Shown one piece after another: positions 44,929 to 54,034 of a stretch of 64,000 nt of DNA; position 1 is the stretch's first letter, and each line of letters begins with the position of its first letter. The DNA comes from an uncultured Croceicoccus sp. Its GTDB lineage: Bacteria; Pseudomonadota; Alphaproteobacteria; Sphingomonadales; Sphingomonadaceae. Made by a program: the position numbers and the translations under genes. The stretch is taken from the NCBI RefSeq assembly GCF_947496385.1, contig NZ_CANMCP010000004.1, forward strand, positions 62,001-126,000. Direction: 5' to 3'. Below the pieces are notes generated by a model. That model did no database searches. It was not told the origin of the DNA and saw nothing but the letters and a program-made list of their open reading frames with translations.

Positions 44929-46266
44929 ATGCTCACCGCACGGACGGGTAAAAACGCCGAAAAAAATCACAATCCGCTGGTTCGCCGGGTCGCGACTGTG
45001 GTGGAATCGATGCCGGGAACGGGAACCGTGACGCTTTGCGAGGCGGGTGAGGACCTGCCGGCACGCCGCCGCGACGATATCGTGGTGGTTTTCGAACGCG
45101 CTGCGGGCAATACCGCTCCCGCGATTCTGCGGCAGGGTGCCAATCGCCACCTCGTGCGGCATGCGGACGCACAGACCGAGACATCGCTCGCCGCGGGCAT
45201 TGCCTGCGCCCGCGCATCGGGCGGGCCGGTGTGTGCCGATCCCGGCTCGCTCGCCCTGCTCGTGCTCGCGGAGAAACTGGCGAAGTCCGATATCCCGGTC
45301 CTCATCGCCGGGCCGACCGGCACGGGCAAGGAAGTGCTGTCGCGCTTCATCCACGAACATAGCGACCGCGCGGGCAAGCCATTCGTCGCGATCAATTGCG
45401 CCGCCATGCCCGAAACCATGTTGGAGGCGCTGCTTTTCGGTCACCGCAAGGGCGCGTTCACCGGCGCCGCCGCCAATGGCGCCGAAGGATTGTTCCAGGC
45501 CGCCGATGGCGGCACGCTGCTGCTCGACGAAATCGCCGAAATGCCGCTCCCGCTTCAGGCGAAATTGTTGCGCGCCCTTCAAGAAGGCGAGATTCTTCCG
45601 CTCGGCGCGACCATCCCGGTCAAGGTCGACGTGCGCATCGTCGCCTGCGCCAATCGCGACCTCCCGCGCGAAGTGGCCGAGGGTCGCTTCCGCGAGGATC
45701 TGTTCTATCGCCTCAACGTCTTTCCGCTCAATATTCCGGCGCTGCGCGAACGGGTTGCGGACATCGCGCCGCTCGCCTTCGCGCTGATGCTGCGCCACGC
45801 GCATGGCGACGACCTGCCGTGGATCAGCGATGCCGCCATCGCAAAGCTGCAGGCGCACAGCTGGCCCGGCAATATTCGCGAGCTGGAAAACGTGATGCGC
45901 CGGGCGCTGCTGATCGGCAATGGCGCGATCATCGGCGAGGAGGACATCTGCTTCGACATGGCTGCGCGCCCGCTCGCGGCGCCGGTCGCTACGGACACGG
46001 CTTCCATTTCGGCGCAGGACATCCCGGTGCAGGAGGCCACCATGCCGGAGCCAGCTGCGAGCTCCGCCGTGGCGCCCCGCCTCGCCAATATCGTGCAGCA
46101 GTCGCAGGCCCGCGCCATTGCGCAGGCGCTGCAATGCAATGACGGCCATCGCGGCCAGACCGCACGACAGCTCGGCATCTCCGAACGCACGCTGCGCTAT
46201 CGTCTCGCCGACATGCGGGCCGCGGGTCTCGACCTGTCCCGCATGGCGATGGGGGCGGGCCGATGA
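44929..46266 (+). CDS. sigma-54-dependent flagellar regulator (FlbD/FleQ-like)
   Basis: A 445-residue enhancer-binding protein. The N-terminus (about 1-100) is a degenerate receiver-like domain without an obvious phosphorylation aspartate. The AAA+ core has Walker A GPTGTGKEV, the sigma-54 contact loop GAFTGA, Walker B GGTLLLDEI and the arginine-finger region (GRFREDLFYRLNVFPL, LRERVADIAPLA, HSWPGNIRELENVMRRALLIG). A Fis-type C-terminal helix-turn-helix is LQCNDGHRGQTARQLGISERTLRYRLADMRAAG. It sits immediately upstream of fliE in the same operon and is the likely activator of the flgA and flgB sigma-54 promoters. FlbD is the alphaproteobacterial counterpart; FleQ/FlrC are alternatives. Confidence 0.92.
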   Translation: MLTARTGKNAEKNHNPLVRRVATVVESMPGTGTVTLCEAGEDLPARRRDDIVVVFERAAGNTAPAILRQGANRHLVRHADAQTETSLAAGIACARASGGPVCADPGSLALLVLAEKLAKSDIPVLIAGPTGTGKEVLSRFIHEHSDRAGKPFVAINCAAMPETMLEALLFGHRKGAFTGAAANGAEGLFQAADGGTLLLDEIAEMPLPLQAKLLRALQEGEILPLGATIPVKVDVRIVACANRDLPREVAEGRFREDLFYRLNVFPLNIPALRERVADIAPLAFALMLRHAHGDDLPWISDAAIAKLQAHSWPGNIRELENVMRRALLIGNGAIIGEEDICFDMAARPLAAPVATDTASISAQDIPVQEATMPEPAASSAVAPRLANIVQQSQARAIAQALQCNDGHRGQTARQLGISERTLRYRLADMRAAGLDLSRMAMGAGR

Positions 46267-46640
46267 GCGGCCCTGTCACCGGCATCGGCGCCGGTCCGGG
46301 CGCAGCCGGCGGATTGCAGCAGATCATCGCCCTGCGCCAACAGATCATCGACCGGTCGGAAGCGCTGCAATCCATTCGCGCGCCCGCGACGCCGGACGCG
46401 GCGCGCACCGGCCCGCGCGGCACCGGCTTTGCCGATACGCTCAGGACCGCGGTCGAAGGCGTGAACCAGACGCAGCAGCGCGCCGGCGCGATCACCGCCG
46501 CCTACGAACGGGGCGAGGTCACCGACGTCGCGCAGGTCATGCTCGCCCGTCAGGAAGCCGGCATCGCGTTCGAGGCCACGCTCCAGGTCAGGAACAAGCT
46601 CTTGTCCGCCTATCAGGACATCATGCGGATGGGAGTATAA
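46263..46640 (+). CDS. fliE: flagellar hook-basal body protein FliE
   Basis: FliE links the MS-ring to the rod. The 125-residue protein has the conserved C-terminal part FADTLRTAVEGVNQTQQRAGAITAAYERGEVTDVAQVMLARQEAGIAFEATLQVRNKLLSAYQDIMRMGV. The start overlaps the activator gene stop by four bases (ATGA), so the activator and fliEFGHIJK form one operon. The first 45 residues are variable, as usual. Confidence 0.94.
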   Translation: MSGPVTGIGAGPGAAGGLQQIIALRQQIIDRSEALQSIRAPATPDAARTGPRGTGFADTLRTAVEGVNQTQQRAGAITAAYERGEVTDVAQVMLARQEAGIAFEATLQVRNKLLSAYQDIMRMGV

Positions 46641-46643
46641 CCG

Positions 46644-48380
46644 ATGGCCGCCCTTCCCGTGCCCGCCAACGGCCCGCCCCCCGGCGACACGCCCCGCAAC
46701 GGCGACGCCTCCGGTTTCGCCCTGCTGCGCCCGCTTTCGCAGGCAGGGGCCAGCCCGCGCGACCGCATCGCCGCCTTTCTCGCGCAGCCCGCCGTGCGCC
46801 GCAGCCTGCCGATGGTGGCGGGGCTGGGGCTCCTGGTGGTTGCGGTGCTGCTCTGGATGGCGATGTCGTCGGGGCCGCAGCGCGTATTATATAGCAGCCT
46901 CGGCGATGGCGAGCGGGCCAGCGTGGTCGAAACGCTGGAAAGCGCGGGCATCGATTATACCATCGACAACGACACCGGCGCGCTTTCGGTGTCGGAGGAC
47001 GATCTCTATCGCGCGCGCATGCTGGTGGCGAGCGACGGCGCGCTGGCCGTGCCCGAAACCGGGGCGCAGATGCTGGACGCGATCCCCATCGGGTCGAGCC
47101 GCACGCTCGAAGGTGAGCGGCTGCGCAACGTGCGCGAGCGCGAATTGATGCTGACCATTGCGGAAATCGACGGGGTGGAGGCCGTGCGCGTCCATCTCGC
47201 GCAGCCGGAGCGCAGTGTGTTCGTGCGCGACAATCTCGCCCCCGGCGCCTCCGTCATGGTGCGCATGGCGCGCGGGCGTTCGCTTTCGGACGATCAGGTC
47301 CGCGCCATCGTCAATCTCGTCGCCGGCTCCGTGCCGGGCATGTCGCCCGATGCGGTCCGCGTCGCGGATCAACACGGCCGCCTCCTCTCCGACGTCACGT
47401 CGCAGGGCGGCAGCGCGCTCGAAGTTCAGAGCCAGTACGAGGACAAGCTGCGCGCGCAGATCGCCCAATTGCTCGTCCCCATGCTCGGCGAAGGCAATTT
47501 CACGAGCGAGGTGCAGGTCGAGCTAGACATGGCCGAGGTCACCTCCGCCCGTGAAAGCTACGACAAGGACGGCGCCATCCGCACCGAGACCGAAAGCCAG
47601 ATGGAAAGCACGGGCACGGGCCCGATGGCCGGCGTACCGGGCGTGTTGTCCAATACGCCGCCCCCGCCCACGGGCATCGAGGATGGCGCCCCCGAAGGCA
47701 CCGCCCCCGGCGCCCCCACGCAGACCACCGGCGAAAGCAGCGCCCGGCGCACCTATGAACTGGGCCGCGAGGTCGCGGTGTCGAGCAATGGCCCCGGCGG
47801 GGTGAAGCGCCTGTCCGTCGCCGTCGCGATCAGCCAGGATGCGCTCGCCGCCATCGCACCCGCTACCGGCGCGAATATCGAACGGCTGGTCGCCTCCGCC
47901 GTCGGTGCACAGACGGATCGCGGCGATGAGGTCACCGTCGTTACCGGCGGGTTCGAAGCCGCCGCGATGGAGGAGGCGCCGTTCTGGGAGACCGCCTGGT
48001 TTGCCACCGTGCTGCGCAATGTCGTAGCGCTGATCGCGGTGATCCTGGCGCTGGTGTTCGGCGTGCGGCCCATCGTGAAGGCGTTGAAGGAGCGGAACCC
48101 GGTCGCCGACCCGCAACCGGCCGGCGACACGACCGAGGAACGCGACCCCGATGCCATCATCGACATTGAAAGCGAAATGCCCGCAGGGTTGAAGGGCAAG
48201 CAGGGCGAACGGCTGCGCGAGCATGTCGCGCTCGCCCGTCAGCTTGCCACCGAACAGCCCGACCGCGCCGTCACCGCGCTGCGCCGCATGCTGGCGGTGC
48301 CGTCCGAAACTATTGCCGATGATGACGACGCCGATACATCCGCGCGCGGCAAGGCCGAACCCGAAAAGGAAGCCGCATGA
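46644..48380 (+). CDS. fliF: flagellar MS-ring protein FliF
   Basis: FliF builds the MS-ring. The 578-residue protein has a first membrane span (VAGLGLLVVAVLLWMAMS), the ring-building motifs (YTIDNDTGALSVSEDDLYRARMLVASDGA, LEGERLRNVRERELMLTIAEIDGVEAVRVHLAQPERSVFVRDNLAPGASV, RAIVNLVAGSVPGMSPDAVRVADQHGRLLS) and a second span (WFATVLRNVVALIAVILALVFGVRPIVKAL) followed by a cytoplasmic tail that binds FliG. Length is slightly above the usual 550. It overlaps fliG by four bases. Confidence 0.97.
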   Translation: MAALPVPANGPPPGDTPRNGDASGFALLRPLSQAGASPRDRIAAFLAQPAVRRSLPMVAGLGLLVVAVLLWMAMSSGPQRVLYSSLGDGERASVVETLESAGIDYTIDNDTGALSVSEDDLYRARMLVASDGALAVPETGAQMLDAIPIGSSRTLEGERLRNVRERELMLTIAEIDGVEAVRVHLAQPERSVFVRDNLAPGASVMVRMARGRSLSDDQVRAIVNLVAGSVPGMSPDAVRVADQHGRLLSDVTSQGGSALEVQSQYEDKLRAQIAQLLVPMLGEGNFTSEVQVELDMAEVTSARESYDKDGAIRTETESQMESTGTGPMAGVPGVLSNTPPPPTGIEDGAPEGTAPGAPTQTTGESSARRTYELGREVAVSSNGPGGVKRLSVAVAISQDALAAIAPATGANIERLVASAVGAQTDRGDEVTVVTGGFEAAAMEEAPFWETAWFATVLRNVVALIAVILALVFGVRPIVKALKERNPVADPQPAGDTTEERDPDAIIDIESEMPAGLKGKQGERLREHVALARQLATEQPDRAVTALRRMLAVPSETIADDDDADTSARGKAEPEKEAA

Positions 48381-49384
48381 CCGCCGTGCAACCCGGATCC
48401 CTGAGCGAGGCCGACCGGGCCGCGATGATCGTGATGCTGCTCGACGACGACAGCGCCGCGAACCTCCTGGCACAGCTCGAACCCGAAGAGCTGGAACGGC
48501 TGGGCAGTCATATGGTGAAGCTCGGCGAGATCGAGAGCGATGGCCTGGAAAGCGCCATCGAATCCTTCGTCACCCACGCCGATGCGCAAGGGTTCAGCGT
48601 CGGCGACCGGCAAAGCCATCTGTCGCGCGTCATGACGCGCGCCGTCGGCGAGGTGAAGGCGCACGGCATGATGAGCCGCATCGCTCCCACCGCGCCGAGC
48701 CGCACGATCGAGATCGCCCGCTGGCTCACGCCGGAGGTGCTCGTGCCCCTGCTCGAAGACGAACATCCGCAGGCGATTGCCGTGCTGCTGCTCATGCTCG
48801 ATCCCGAACCGGCGGCGCATCTCCTCGCCGCCCTGCCCAAACGGCACCAGTCCGGCGTGGTCGAACGCGTCGCCCGCATCGGTCCGGTATCCTCGCATGC
48901 GGTCGCCATGCTCGACGAATTGCTGAACCGGCGGCTTGCCGAACGCTTCGGCAATCGCACGCTCGCGATTGGCGGCGTGCGCGAGGCGGCCGAATTGATG
49001 AACCGCGCCGCCGGGGTGGAGAAACACGTGATGCCAGCGATTGCGGAGCGCGACCGCAAGCTCGCCTCCGAGATCGAGGCGGAAATGTTCCGTTTCGATC
49101 AGCTCACCGCGCTCGAGCCGATGGCGATGGGCCGCCTGCTGCGCGAGATCGAGAACGAAGTGCTCATCGACGCGCTCAAGGGGTTGGACGAAGACGCGCG
49201 CGAACCGTTCTATGCCGCGATGTCGGCGCGCGCCGCCGACGGCGTGAAGGACGAGATCAAGACGCGCGGCCGCCTGCGCCGCGCCGATGTCGAGAAGGCG
49301 CAGGAATCCATTGTCGAGATCGCCCGACGCCTGTCGGAAAGCGGCGAAATCATGTTCGGCGCGGATGGTGGCGATTATGTTTAA
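48377..49384 (+). CDS. fliG: flagellar motor switch protein FliG
   Basis: FliG is the switch protein that contacts FliF and MotA. The 335-residue protein comprises the N domain (EADRAAMIVMLLDDDSAANLLAQLEPEELERLGSHMVKLGEIES), the middle domain with EDEHPQAIAVLLLMLDPEPAAHLLAALP, and the C domain with FRFDQLTALEPMAMGRLLREIENEVLIDALKGLDEDAREPFYAAMSARAADGVKDEIKTRGRLRRADVEKAQESIV. The EHPQ motif is present. It overlaps fliF and fliH. Length is normal. Confidence 0.97.
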   Translation: MTAVQPGSLSEADRAAMIVMLLDDDSAANLLAQLEPEELERLGSHMVKLGEIESDGLESAIESFVTHADAQGFSVGDRQSHLSRVMTRAVGEVKAHGMMSRIAPTAPSRTIEIARWLTPEVLVPLLEDEHPQAIAVLLLMLDPEPAAHLLAALPKRHQSGVVERVARIGPVSSHAVAMLDELLNRRLAERFGNRTLAIGGVREAAELMNRAAGVEKHVMPAIAERDRKLASEIEAEMFRFDQLTALEPMAMGRLLREIENEVLIDALKGLDEDAREPFYAAMSARAADGVKDEIKTRGRLRRADVEKAQESIVEIARRLSESGEIMFGADGGDYV

Positions 49385-49982
49385 GGAAAACGCCCTCAAC
49401 ATTTCCGACGCCGCCTGGATCGATCATACGCGGGCCACCGGCATGTTCGCGCCCGACAGCCGTTTTACCGACACGCCCCCCGAACCGCAGAACGAAAACG
49501 ACGATACGGAGCAGGAACCCGCCGGCCCCGATCCGATCGAGCGCGCCTATGGCGACGGGCTGCAGAAAGGCCGGGACGAGGCCGAGGCCGAATTCGCCGA
49601 GCGCGAGGCCATCCGCACGCGCCTTGCCGGCGCGCTCACCCGGCTCGACGCCGACGAGCGTGGCCGCTTTGCCGAACGGCTGCGCGAAACGGTGACTCTG
49701 TTGTGCGAGGCCGTGCTGGGCGAGGCGGCGGGCGATCCCGGCTTGCTGAAGACACGGTGCGACCGCGCGATTGCCGCGCTCGCGGACGGTGAACCGCCCG
49801 TGCTGCGCATGCATCCCGCCGATATCGAAATGCTGGACGAGGAATATCGCCTCAGCCGCAGCATTATCGTCGACCCGGCGATGAAGCGCGGCGACCTGCG
49901 CGCGGAACAGGGCGGCGGCGGCGTGGTATGCGGGCCGTCCGACTGGATGGTGGCGGTCCGTGCCGCCGTCTATGGAACCTGA
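49377..49982 (+). CDS. fliH: flagellar export regulator FliH
   Basis: FliH regulates the export ATPase FliI and tethers it to the C-ring. The 201-residue protein has an acidic N-terminal half, a coiled-coil stretch (YGDGLQKGRDEAEAEFAEREAIRTRLAGALTRLDADERGRFAERLRETV) and a C-terminal part like V-ATPase subunit E (LCEAVLGEAAGDPGLLKTRCDRAIAAL, VLRMHPADIEMLDEE, DLRAEQGGGGVVCGPSDWMVAV). The ATG at 49377 sits inside the end of fliG. Identity rests on this pattern plus position between fliG and fliI. Confidence 0.88.
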   Translation: MFKENALNISDAAWIDHTRATGMFAPDSRFTDTPPEPQNENDDTEQEPAGPDPIERAYGDGLQKGRDEAEAEFAEREAIRTRLAGALTRLDADERGRFAERLRETVTLLCEAVLGEAAGDPGLLKTRCDRAIAALADGEPPVLRMHPADIEMLDEEYRLSRSIIVDPAMKRGDLRAEQGGGGVVCGPSDWMVAVRAAVYGT

Positions 49983-51336
49983 TCCGATGCGCGCGGCGAC
50001 GCTCGATGGCGATGTGCTGTGCTGGGACGAGGTGCTGGGCGACATCGCGCCGCGCCCGGTGCCGCCCAAACGGTTTGGCACGGTGGTATCGTGCGACGGG
50101 CCGCTCGTCGAAATGGCCGGATTGCCGGTGCCGGTCGGGACCATGTGCCGGATTGCGACGCCGGGCGGCGGGGAAACCTTTGCCGAAACGGTCGGATTTC
50201 GCGACGGGCGCGGCCTGCTGATGCTGCTCGGCGATTCGCTGTGCCTGGAACCGGGCGCGCTTGTCCGGGCGGAGGGGCAGCCGGGCTCGGTCCCTGTGGG
50301 CGAGGCGTTTCTTGGCCGCGCGGTCGACGGGACCGGCGCGCCGATCGACGGCGGACCGCCGGTGCGATCGCTCGAACGCTGGCCGCTGGCGGGAAGACGG
50401 GAAAGCGCGCTCGCGCGGAGCAGCGTCGCCGAAACCTTCGATTGCGGGGTTCGCGCGATCAATGCGCTGACCACGCTGGGCATTGGACAGCGCATGGGCA
50501 TCGTCGCCGGGTCCGGCGTCGGCAAATCCGTGCTCATCGACATGATCGCGCGCCATGCGGACACCGACATCGCGGTCGTCGCCCTGATTGGCGAGCGCGC
50601 GCGCGAGGTGTCCGATTTCGTGAGCCGACACATGACGGGTGCCGCCGCCGCGCGCACCGTCGTCGTCGCCGTGCCCGCCGACCATGCCGCGAACCTGCGG
50701 CTGCGCGGTGCGGAAATGGCCATGTCCATCGCCGAATATTTTCGCGAAACGGGACGGCGCGTCACGCTCATCATGGACAGCCTGACCCGCGTCGCCCATG
50801 CGGGCCGCGAAATCGGCCTGCTGCTCGGCGAACCGGGCGCGGCGCGGGGCTATCCGCCGTCCGCATTGTCGCGCATCACGCGCATTGTCGAACGCGCGGG
50901 CAATTCGCGCATGTCGGGCGGGGCGATCACCGGGCTTTTCACCGTGCTGGCCGATGGCGACAATCACGACGATCCCGTCGTCGATACCGCCCGCGCGATC
51001 CTCGACGGGCATATCGTGCTTTCCCGCGATCTGGCGCAGCGGGGCCAATATCCCGCCATCGACGTGCCCGCCTCGCTCAGCCGGGTGATGCACGACATCG
51101 TCCCCCATGAACAGATCGTCGCCGCGCGGCAGGTCCGCTCCTGGATCGCGGATTACGAGGCGAACCGCGAACTCGTTCTCATGGGTGCTTACCGCGAAGG
51201 GGCCGATGCCGCGGTCGATCGCGCCATGGCGATGAACCCGGCGATCCGCGCCTTCGTTTCGCAGGCCGCCGAAGAAGACTGCACGATGGGCGACAGCCTG
51301 TCGGCCATGCTCGCGCTGGTCGATGAAGCAGGCTGA
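49972..51336 (+). CDS. fliI: flagellum-specific ATPase FliI
   Basis: FliI is the ATPase that energises or primes flagellar export. The 454-residue protein resembles F1-beta: Walker A GSGVGKS, the GERAREVSDFVSRH segment, Walker B VTLIMDSLTRVAHAGREIGLLLGEPGAARGYPPSALSRITRIVERAG, then HDIVPHEQIVAARQVRSWIADYEANRELVLMGAYREG. Start: in-frame ATGs lie at 49972 and 49987 and a GTG at 49960; 49972 is a compromise, with weak ribosome-binding sequence at all three. It overlaps fliH and fliJ. Confidence 0.95.
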   Translation: MEPDPMRAATLDGDVLCWDEVLGDIAPRPVPPKRFGTVVSCDGPLVEMAGLPVPVGTMCRIATPGGGETFAETVGFRDGRGLLMLLGDSLCLEPGALVRAEGQPGSVPVGEAFLGRAVDGTGAPIDGGPPVRSLERWPLAGRRESALARSSVAETFDCGVRAINALTTLGIGQRMGIVAGSGVGKSVLIDMIARHADTDIAVVALIGERAREVSDFVSRHMTGAAAARTVVVAVPADHAANLRLRGAEMAMSIAEYFRETGRRVTLIMDSLTRVAHAGREIGLLLGEPGAARGYPPSALSRITRIVERAGNSRMSGGAITGLFTVLADGDNHDDPVVDTARAILDGHIVLSRDLAQRGQYPAIDVPASLSRVMHDIVPHEQIVAARQVRSWIADYEANRELVLMGAYREGADAAVDRAMAMNPAIRAFVSQAAEEDCTMGDSLSAMLALVDEAG

Positions 51337-51769
51337 GGCGCGGGCAGGACGGCTGCGGCTTCTGGCCCGGTTGCGCGGGGCACAGCGGCTCACCGCGCTG
51401 CGCGACGCGGCGGAGGCGGAGGCCGGCTTTGCCCGCCATCACGGCCTGTCCCGGCGCACCGAATCGCTGTGCGCGGAATATTCGGCGCGGCGCGATTGCA
51501 GCGACGGCGACGAATTGCGCCGGATGCGCGGCTTTGCGAGCGAGATCGCCGCGCTTTCCGTCCGCGCCGCCACCGATGCGCAACGCGCCGCCGCGCAGGC
51601 GGAGCAGAAAGGTGCCGCCCTCGCCCAGGCGACCCGCCGGCGCGACATGGCCGACGACAGCGCAAAGGCCGCCATGCGCGACGTGCTTCGACAGCGGCAG
51701 GAAAACGGGACCGATCTGGCACGATCCTTGAAAGGTGCGGAGAAGAAGCGCCGCAAGCGGGATGGTTGA
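51323..51769 (+). CDS. fliJ: FliJ-like flagellar export protein
   Basis: A 148-residue, highly charged helical protein (AEARAGRLRLLARLRGAQRLTALRDAAEAEAGFARHH...; ATDAQRAAAQAEQKGAALAQATRRRDMADDSAKAAMRDVLRQRQENG), the coiled-coil type expected of FliJ, the central stalk of the FliI hexamer and a general chaperone. It sits between fliI (14-bp overlap) and fliK, the usual place, which is the main evidence. It is slightly short, and sequence conservation of FliJ is low. Confidence 0.75.
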   Translation: MKQAEARAGRLRLLARLRGAQRLTALRDAAEAEAGFARHHGLSRRTESLCAEYSARRDCSDGDELRRMRGFASEIAALSVRAATDAQRAAAQAEQKGAALAQATRRRDMADDSAKAAMRDVLRQRQENGTDLARSLKGAEKKRRKRDG

Positions 51770-53381
51770 ACGCATGATGATGAACACGATAGCGAGTGCC
51801 CTGGCCTTGAATGCGGGCACGGCAAGATCCGGGGCGATCGCGCCGACCCTTCCGGGTGAGAATGCGCCGGTTGCTGGCGGGGTCGGGGGCGATTTTGCCG
51901 CCATGATGCGCGCGGCGGGCGCCGATCCCGCAATCGCGCCCGGCGATATGCCGACCATGCCCGGCGTCGGCGCGATGCCCGATGGTGCGGGTGCTGCATT
52001 CCTCGACGCGCCGATCGCCCATGCGCCGCCGGGCAATGTTGCATTTGTCGCGCCCCTCATTGCAGGCGAGGAGCCGCACATGACCGCGCTGGACACGGCG
52101 GCAACGGACCGCATGAGCCCGGTCGCGCACCCGCAAACCGGCAAGATCCTGCCGCCCGGCAAACCCGGCTTGCCGGACTTGGCCGCAACGGACCCGATCG
52201 GCCTGACCGATACCATCGAAGAAGGCACGCGCCCCGCGGTCATCGCGAACCCGAAGACGGCGGCCAAGGCCGTGGAGAACCCTGCCGCATCAATGCAGCC
52301 CACCCCCCTGCCCTCTTCGCTCAGGAACGCGACCGCAGCCAGGGTCGGGGCCGAAATGCCCGCCACTTTGCCGGCAAACACCGCCGCGAGACCCATCATT
52401 GCGACCTCGGTGTTCAGCGTGTCAGGCAATGGCGCGAGCAAGGGCATTGGCACCGGCGCGATGGCGATCACGCCCGCGCTTCCGCCTGCCGTTTCCGCCC
52501 TTCTGAGCGAAGCGCAGATCGGCCGCGTGGGCGAAACGCAGCCCGCACCGGTCGTGCCCGTCCCGGCCGCCCTTGCGAATATCGCGCCGCCCCCTTCAAC
52601 CGAGCTGCAAGCGCAAACGTTGACCCGGTCGCCAGCGCAGGCAACGGATCTTCTCGCTCCTCAAAACCCGGAAGCGGATATGAAAGCACCTGCCCGAACG
52701 GACACGGCGGCGCCCCAGGTCGAGGGGAAGGGACGCAGCGAAATCCCGCTCGTCCAGACCGGCGCCCCGGCGGGCACAGCGGCGCTGCCTGCGACCATGC
52801 CGCCATCCGGCGCGTCGCATTCGCCCGCGCCGATGATCGCGGCAGGCAGCGACGCGGCACGAATCGCCGCACATGACTTTGGCGCAGTCGTCGACAGGCT
52901 CGCCACCGCGCGCGAAACGGCACAGCCGGCCGCGGCGCGCATCGCCGTGACCCACGCCGAGTTCGGCCAGGTCGGCGTACGTTTCGACGGAGCGCATGCG
53001 GGCTCCGCCGGCAATGCGACGACGGCGGCGATGCTGAACGTGACGCTGACCAACGCGGACCCGGATTTTGCGCCGGCGGTCATGGCCGCATTGTCCGAAC
53101 GCGCGGGGGAACGCCTGGGCGAGCGTGTCGCGGACCGGGGCACGGAACGATTCGCCGAGCAGGGGCAATCGGGCACGCGCCAGGACGGATCGACGCAGGA
53201 TCAGCCGGCCCGACACGGCGACGCGCGCAATCTTGATCGCGGACATGGCCGGCAGAACGACCGGACCGACCGGGACAGCGTGTTCGACCGCGAATTTGCA
53301 AACCTTGCGGGCAGCGGCGAACGGAGCCGAAGCCCCGTCCCGACCCCGCGATCGGTGCGTTCGCGCGGGCTTTATATCTGA
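51762..53381 (+). CDS. fliK: FliK-like hook-length control protein
   Basis: A 539-residue protein very rich in Ala, Pro, Thr and Gly (low-complexity to about residue 370), as in FliK molecular rulers, with a weakly FliK-like C-terminal region (DFGAVVDRLATARETAQPAAARIAVTHAEFGQVGVRFDGAHAG... LNVTLTNADPDFAPAVMAALSERAGERLGERV). The charged low-complexity end is GDARNLDRGHGRQNDRTDRDSV. FliK measures hook length and switches FlhB export specificity. The family is poorly conserved; position after fliJ and the C-terminal VRF motif carry the call. Start 51762 or 51774. Confidence 0.75.
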   Translation: MVERMMMNTIASALALNAGTARSGAIAPTLPGENAPVAGGVGGDFAAMMRAAGADPAIAPGDMPTMPGVGAMPDGAGAAFLDAPIAHAPPGNVAFVAPLIAGEEPHMTALDTAATDRMSPVAHPQTGKILPPGKPGLPDLAATDPIGLTDTIEEGTRPAVIANPKTAAKAVENPAASMQPTPLPSSLRNATAARVGAEMPATLPANTAARPIIATSVFSVSGNGASKGIGTGAMAITPALPPAVSALLSEAQIGRVGETQPAPVVPVPAALANIAPPPSTELQAQTLTRSPAQATDLLAPQNPEADMKAPARTDTAAPQVEGKGRSEIPLVQTGAPAGTAALPATMPPSGASHSPAPMIAAGSDAARIAAHDFGAVVDRLATARETAQPAAARIAVTHAEFGQVGVRFDGAHAGSAGNATTAAMLNVTLTNADPDFAPAVMAALSERAGERLGERVADRGTERFAEQGQSGTRQDGSTQDQPARHGDARNLDRGHGRQNDRTDRDSVFDREFANLAGSGERSRSPVPTPRSVRSRGLYI

Positions 53382-53470
53382 GTGAACCCCCAACTGGCGT
53401 TAACCAAATTTATAGTCGCCGCGCCGCATAATCGCGGATGTTCACAGTCGCACAGGGGAATCGACACGAC

Positions 53471-54034
53471 ATGGCCGAGGACAAGGACACCAAGACGAAA
53501 AAGGGCGGCGGCAAGCTGAAACTGATCCTCGCCGCCGTCGTGCTGATCGGTGCGGGCGCGGGTGGTGCCTTTGCCGCGGCGCAGATGGGCTATCTCGCTC
53601 CGGCGGGCCATTCCGCGCCGCAGGGGCCGCAACTCGTCCGCAAGGGTGAGGCCGATCCCTACATGCCCGAAGGCGAAAGCGAAGGCGACGCGGTCGAGGG
53701 CGAAGGCGGCAGCGAGTTCCGCACCAATTATTACAGCTTCGAACAGCCCTTCACCACCAATCTGCGCCAATCGCCCGCGCTGGTGCAGGTGAGCCTTGCG
53801 GCCAGCACGCGGCGCGACGGGCGCGTGCTGCTATGGCTGGCCAAGCACGAGTTGGCGGTGCGGTCCGCGCTGCTCGCTGAACTCGCCGATACGCCGGAAG
53901 AGGACGCCTATTCGCAGGAGGGCAAGGCGCGCCTGCAGAAGCGGATGACCGATGCGATCAACGAGGTTCTGGTCCGCACCGAAGGTTTCGGCGGCGTCGA
54001 TGCCGTCTACTTCCGCGAATATATCGTCCAATGA
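53471..54034 (+). CDS. fliL: flagellar basal body-associated protein FliL
   Basis: FliL supports the stator and rod. The 187-residue protein has a Lys-rich cytoplasmic N-terminus (MAEDKDTKTKKGGGKLKL), one membrane span (ILAAVVLIGAGAGGAFAAAQMG) and a periplasmic domain: FRTNYYSFEQPFTTNLRQSPALVQVSLAAS, VLLWLAKHELAVRSALLAELADTPEEDAYSQEGKARLQKRMTDAINEVLV, ending FGGVDAVYFREYIVQ. The ATG at 53471 is chosen over an upstream in-frame ATG at 53438. It overlaps fliM by four bases. Confidence 0.95.
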   Translation: MAEDKDTKTKKGGGKLKLILAAVVLIGAGAGGAFAAAQMGYLAPAGHSAPQGPQLVRKGEADPYMPEGESEGDAVEGEGGSEFRTNYYSFEQPFTTNLRQSPALVQVSLAASTRRDGRVLLWLAKHELAVRSALLAELADTPEEDAYSQEGKARLQKRMTDAINEVLVRTEGFGGVDAVYFREYIVQ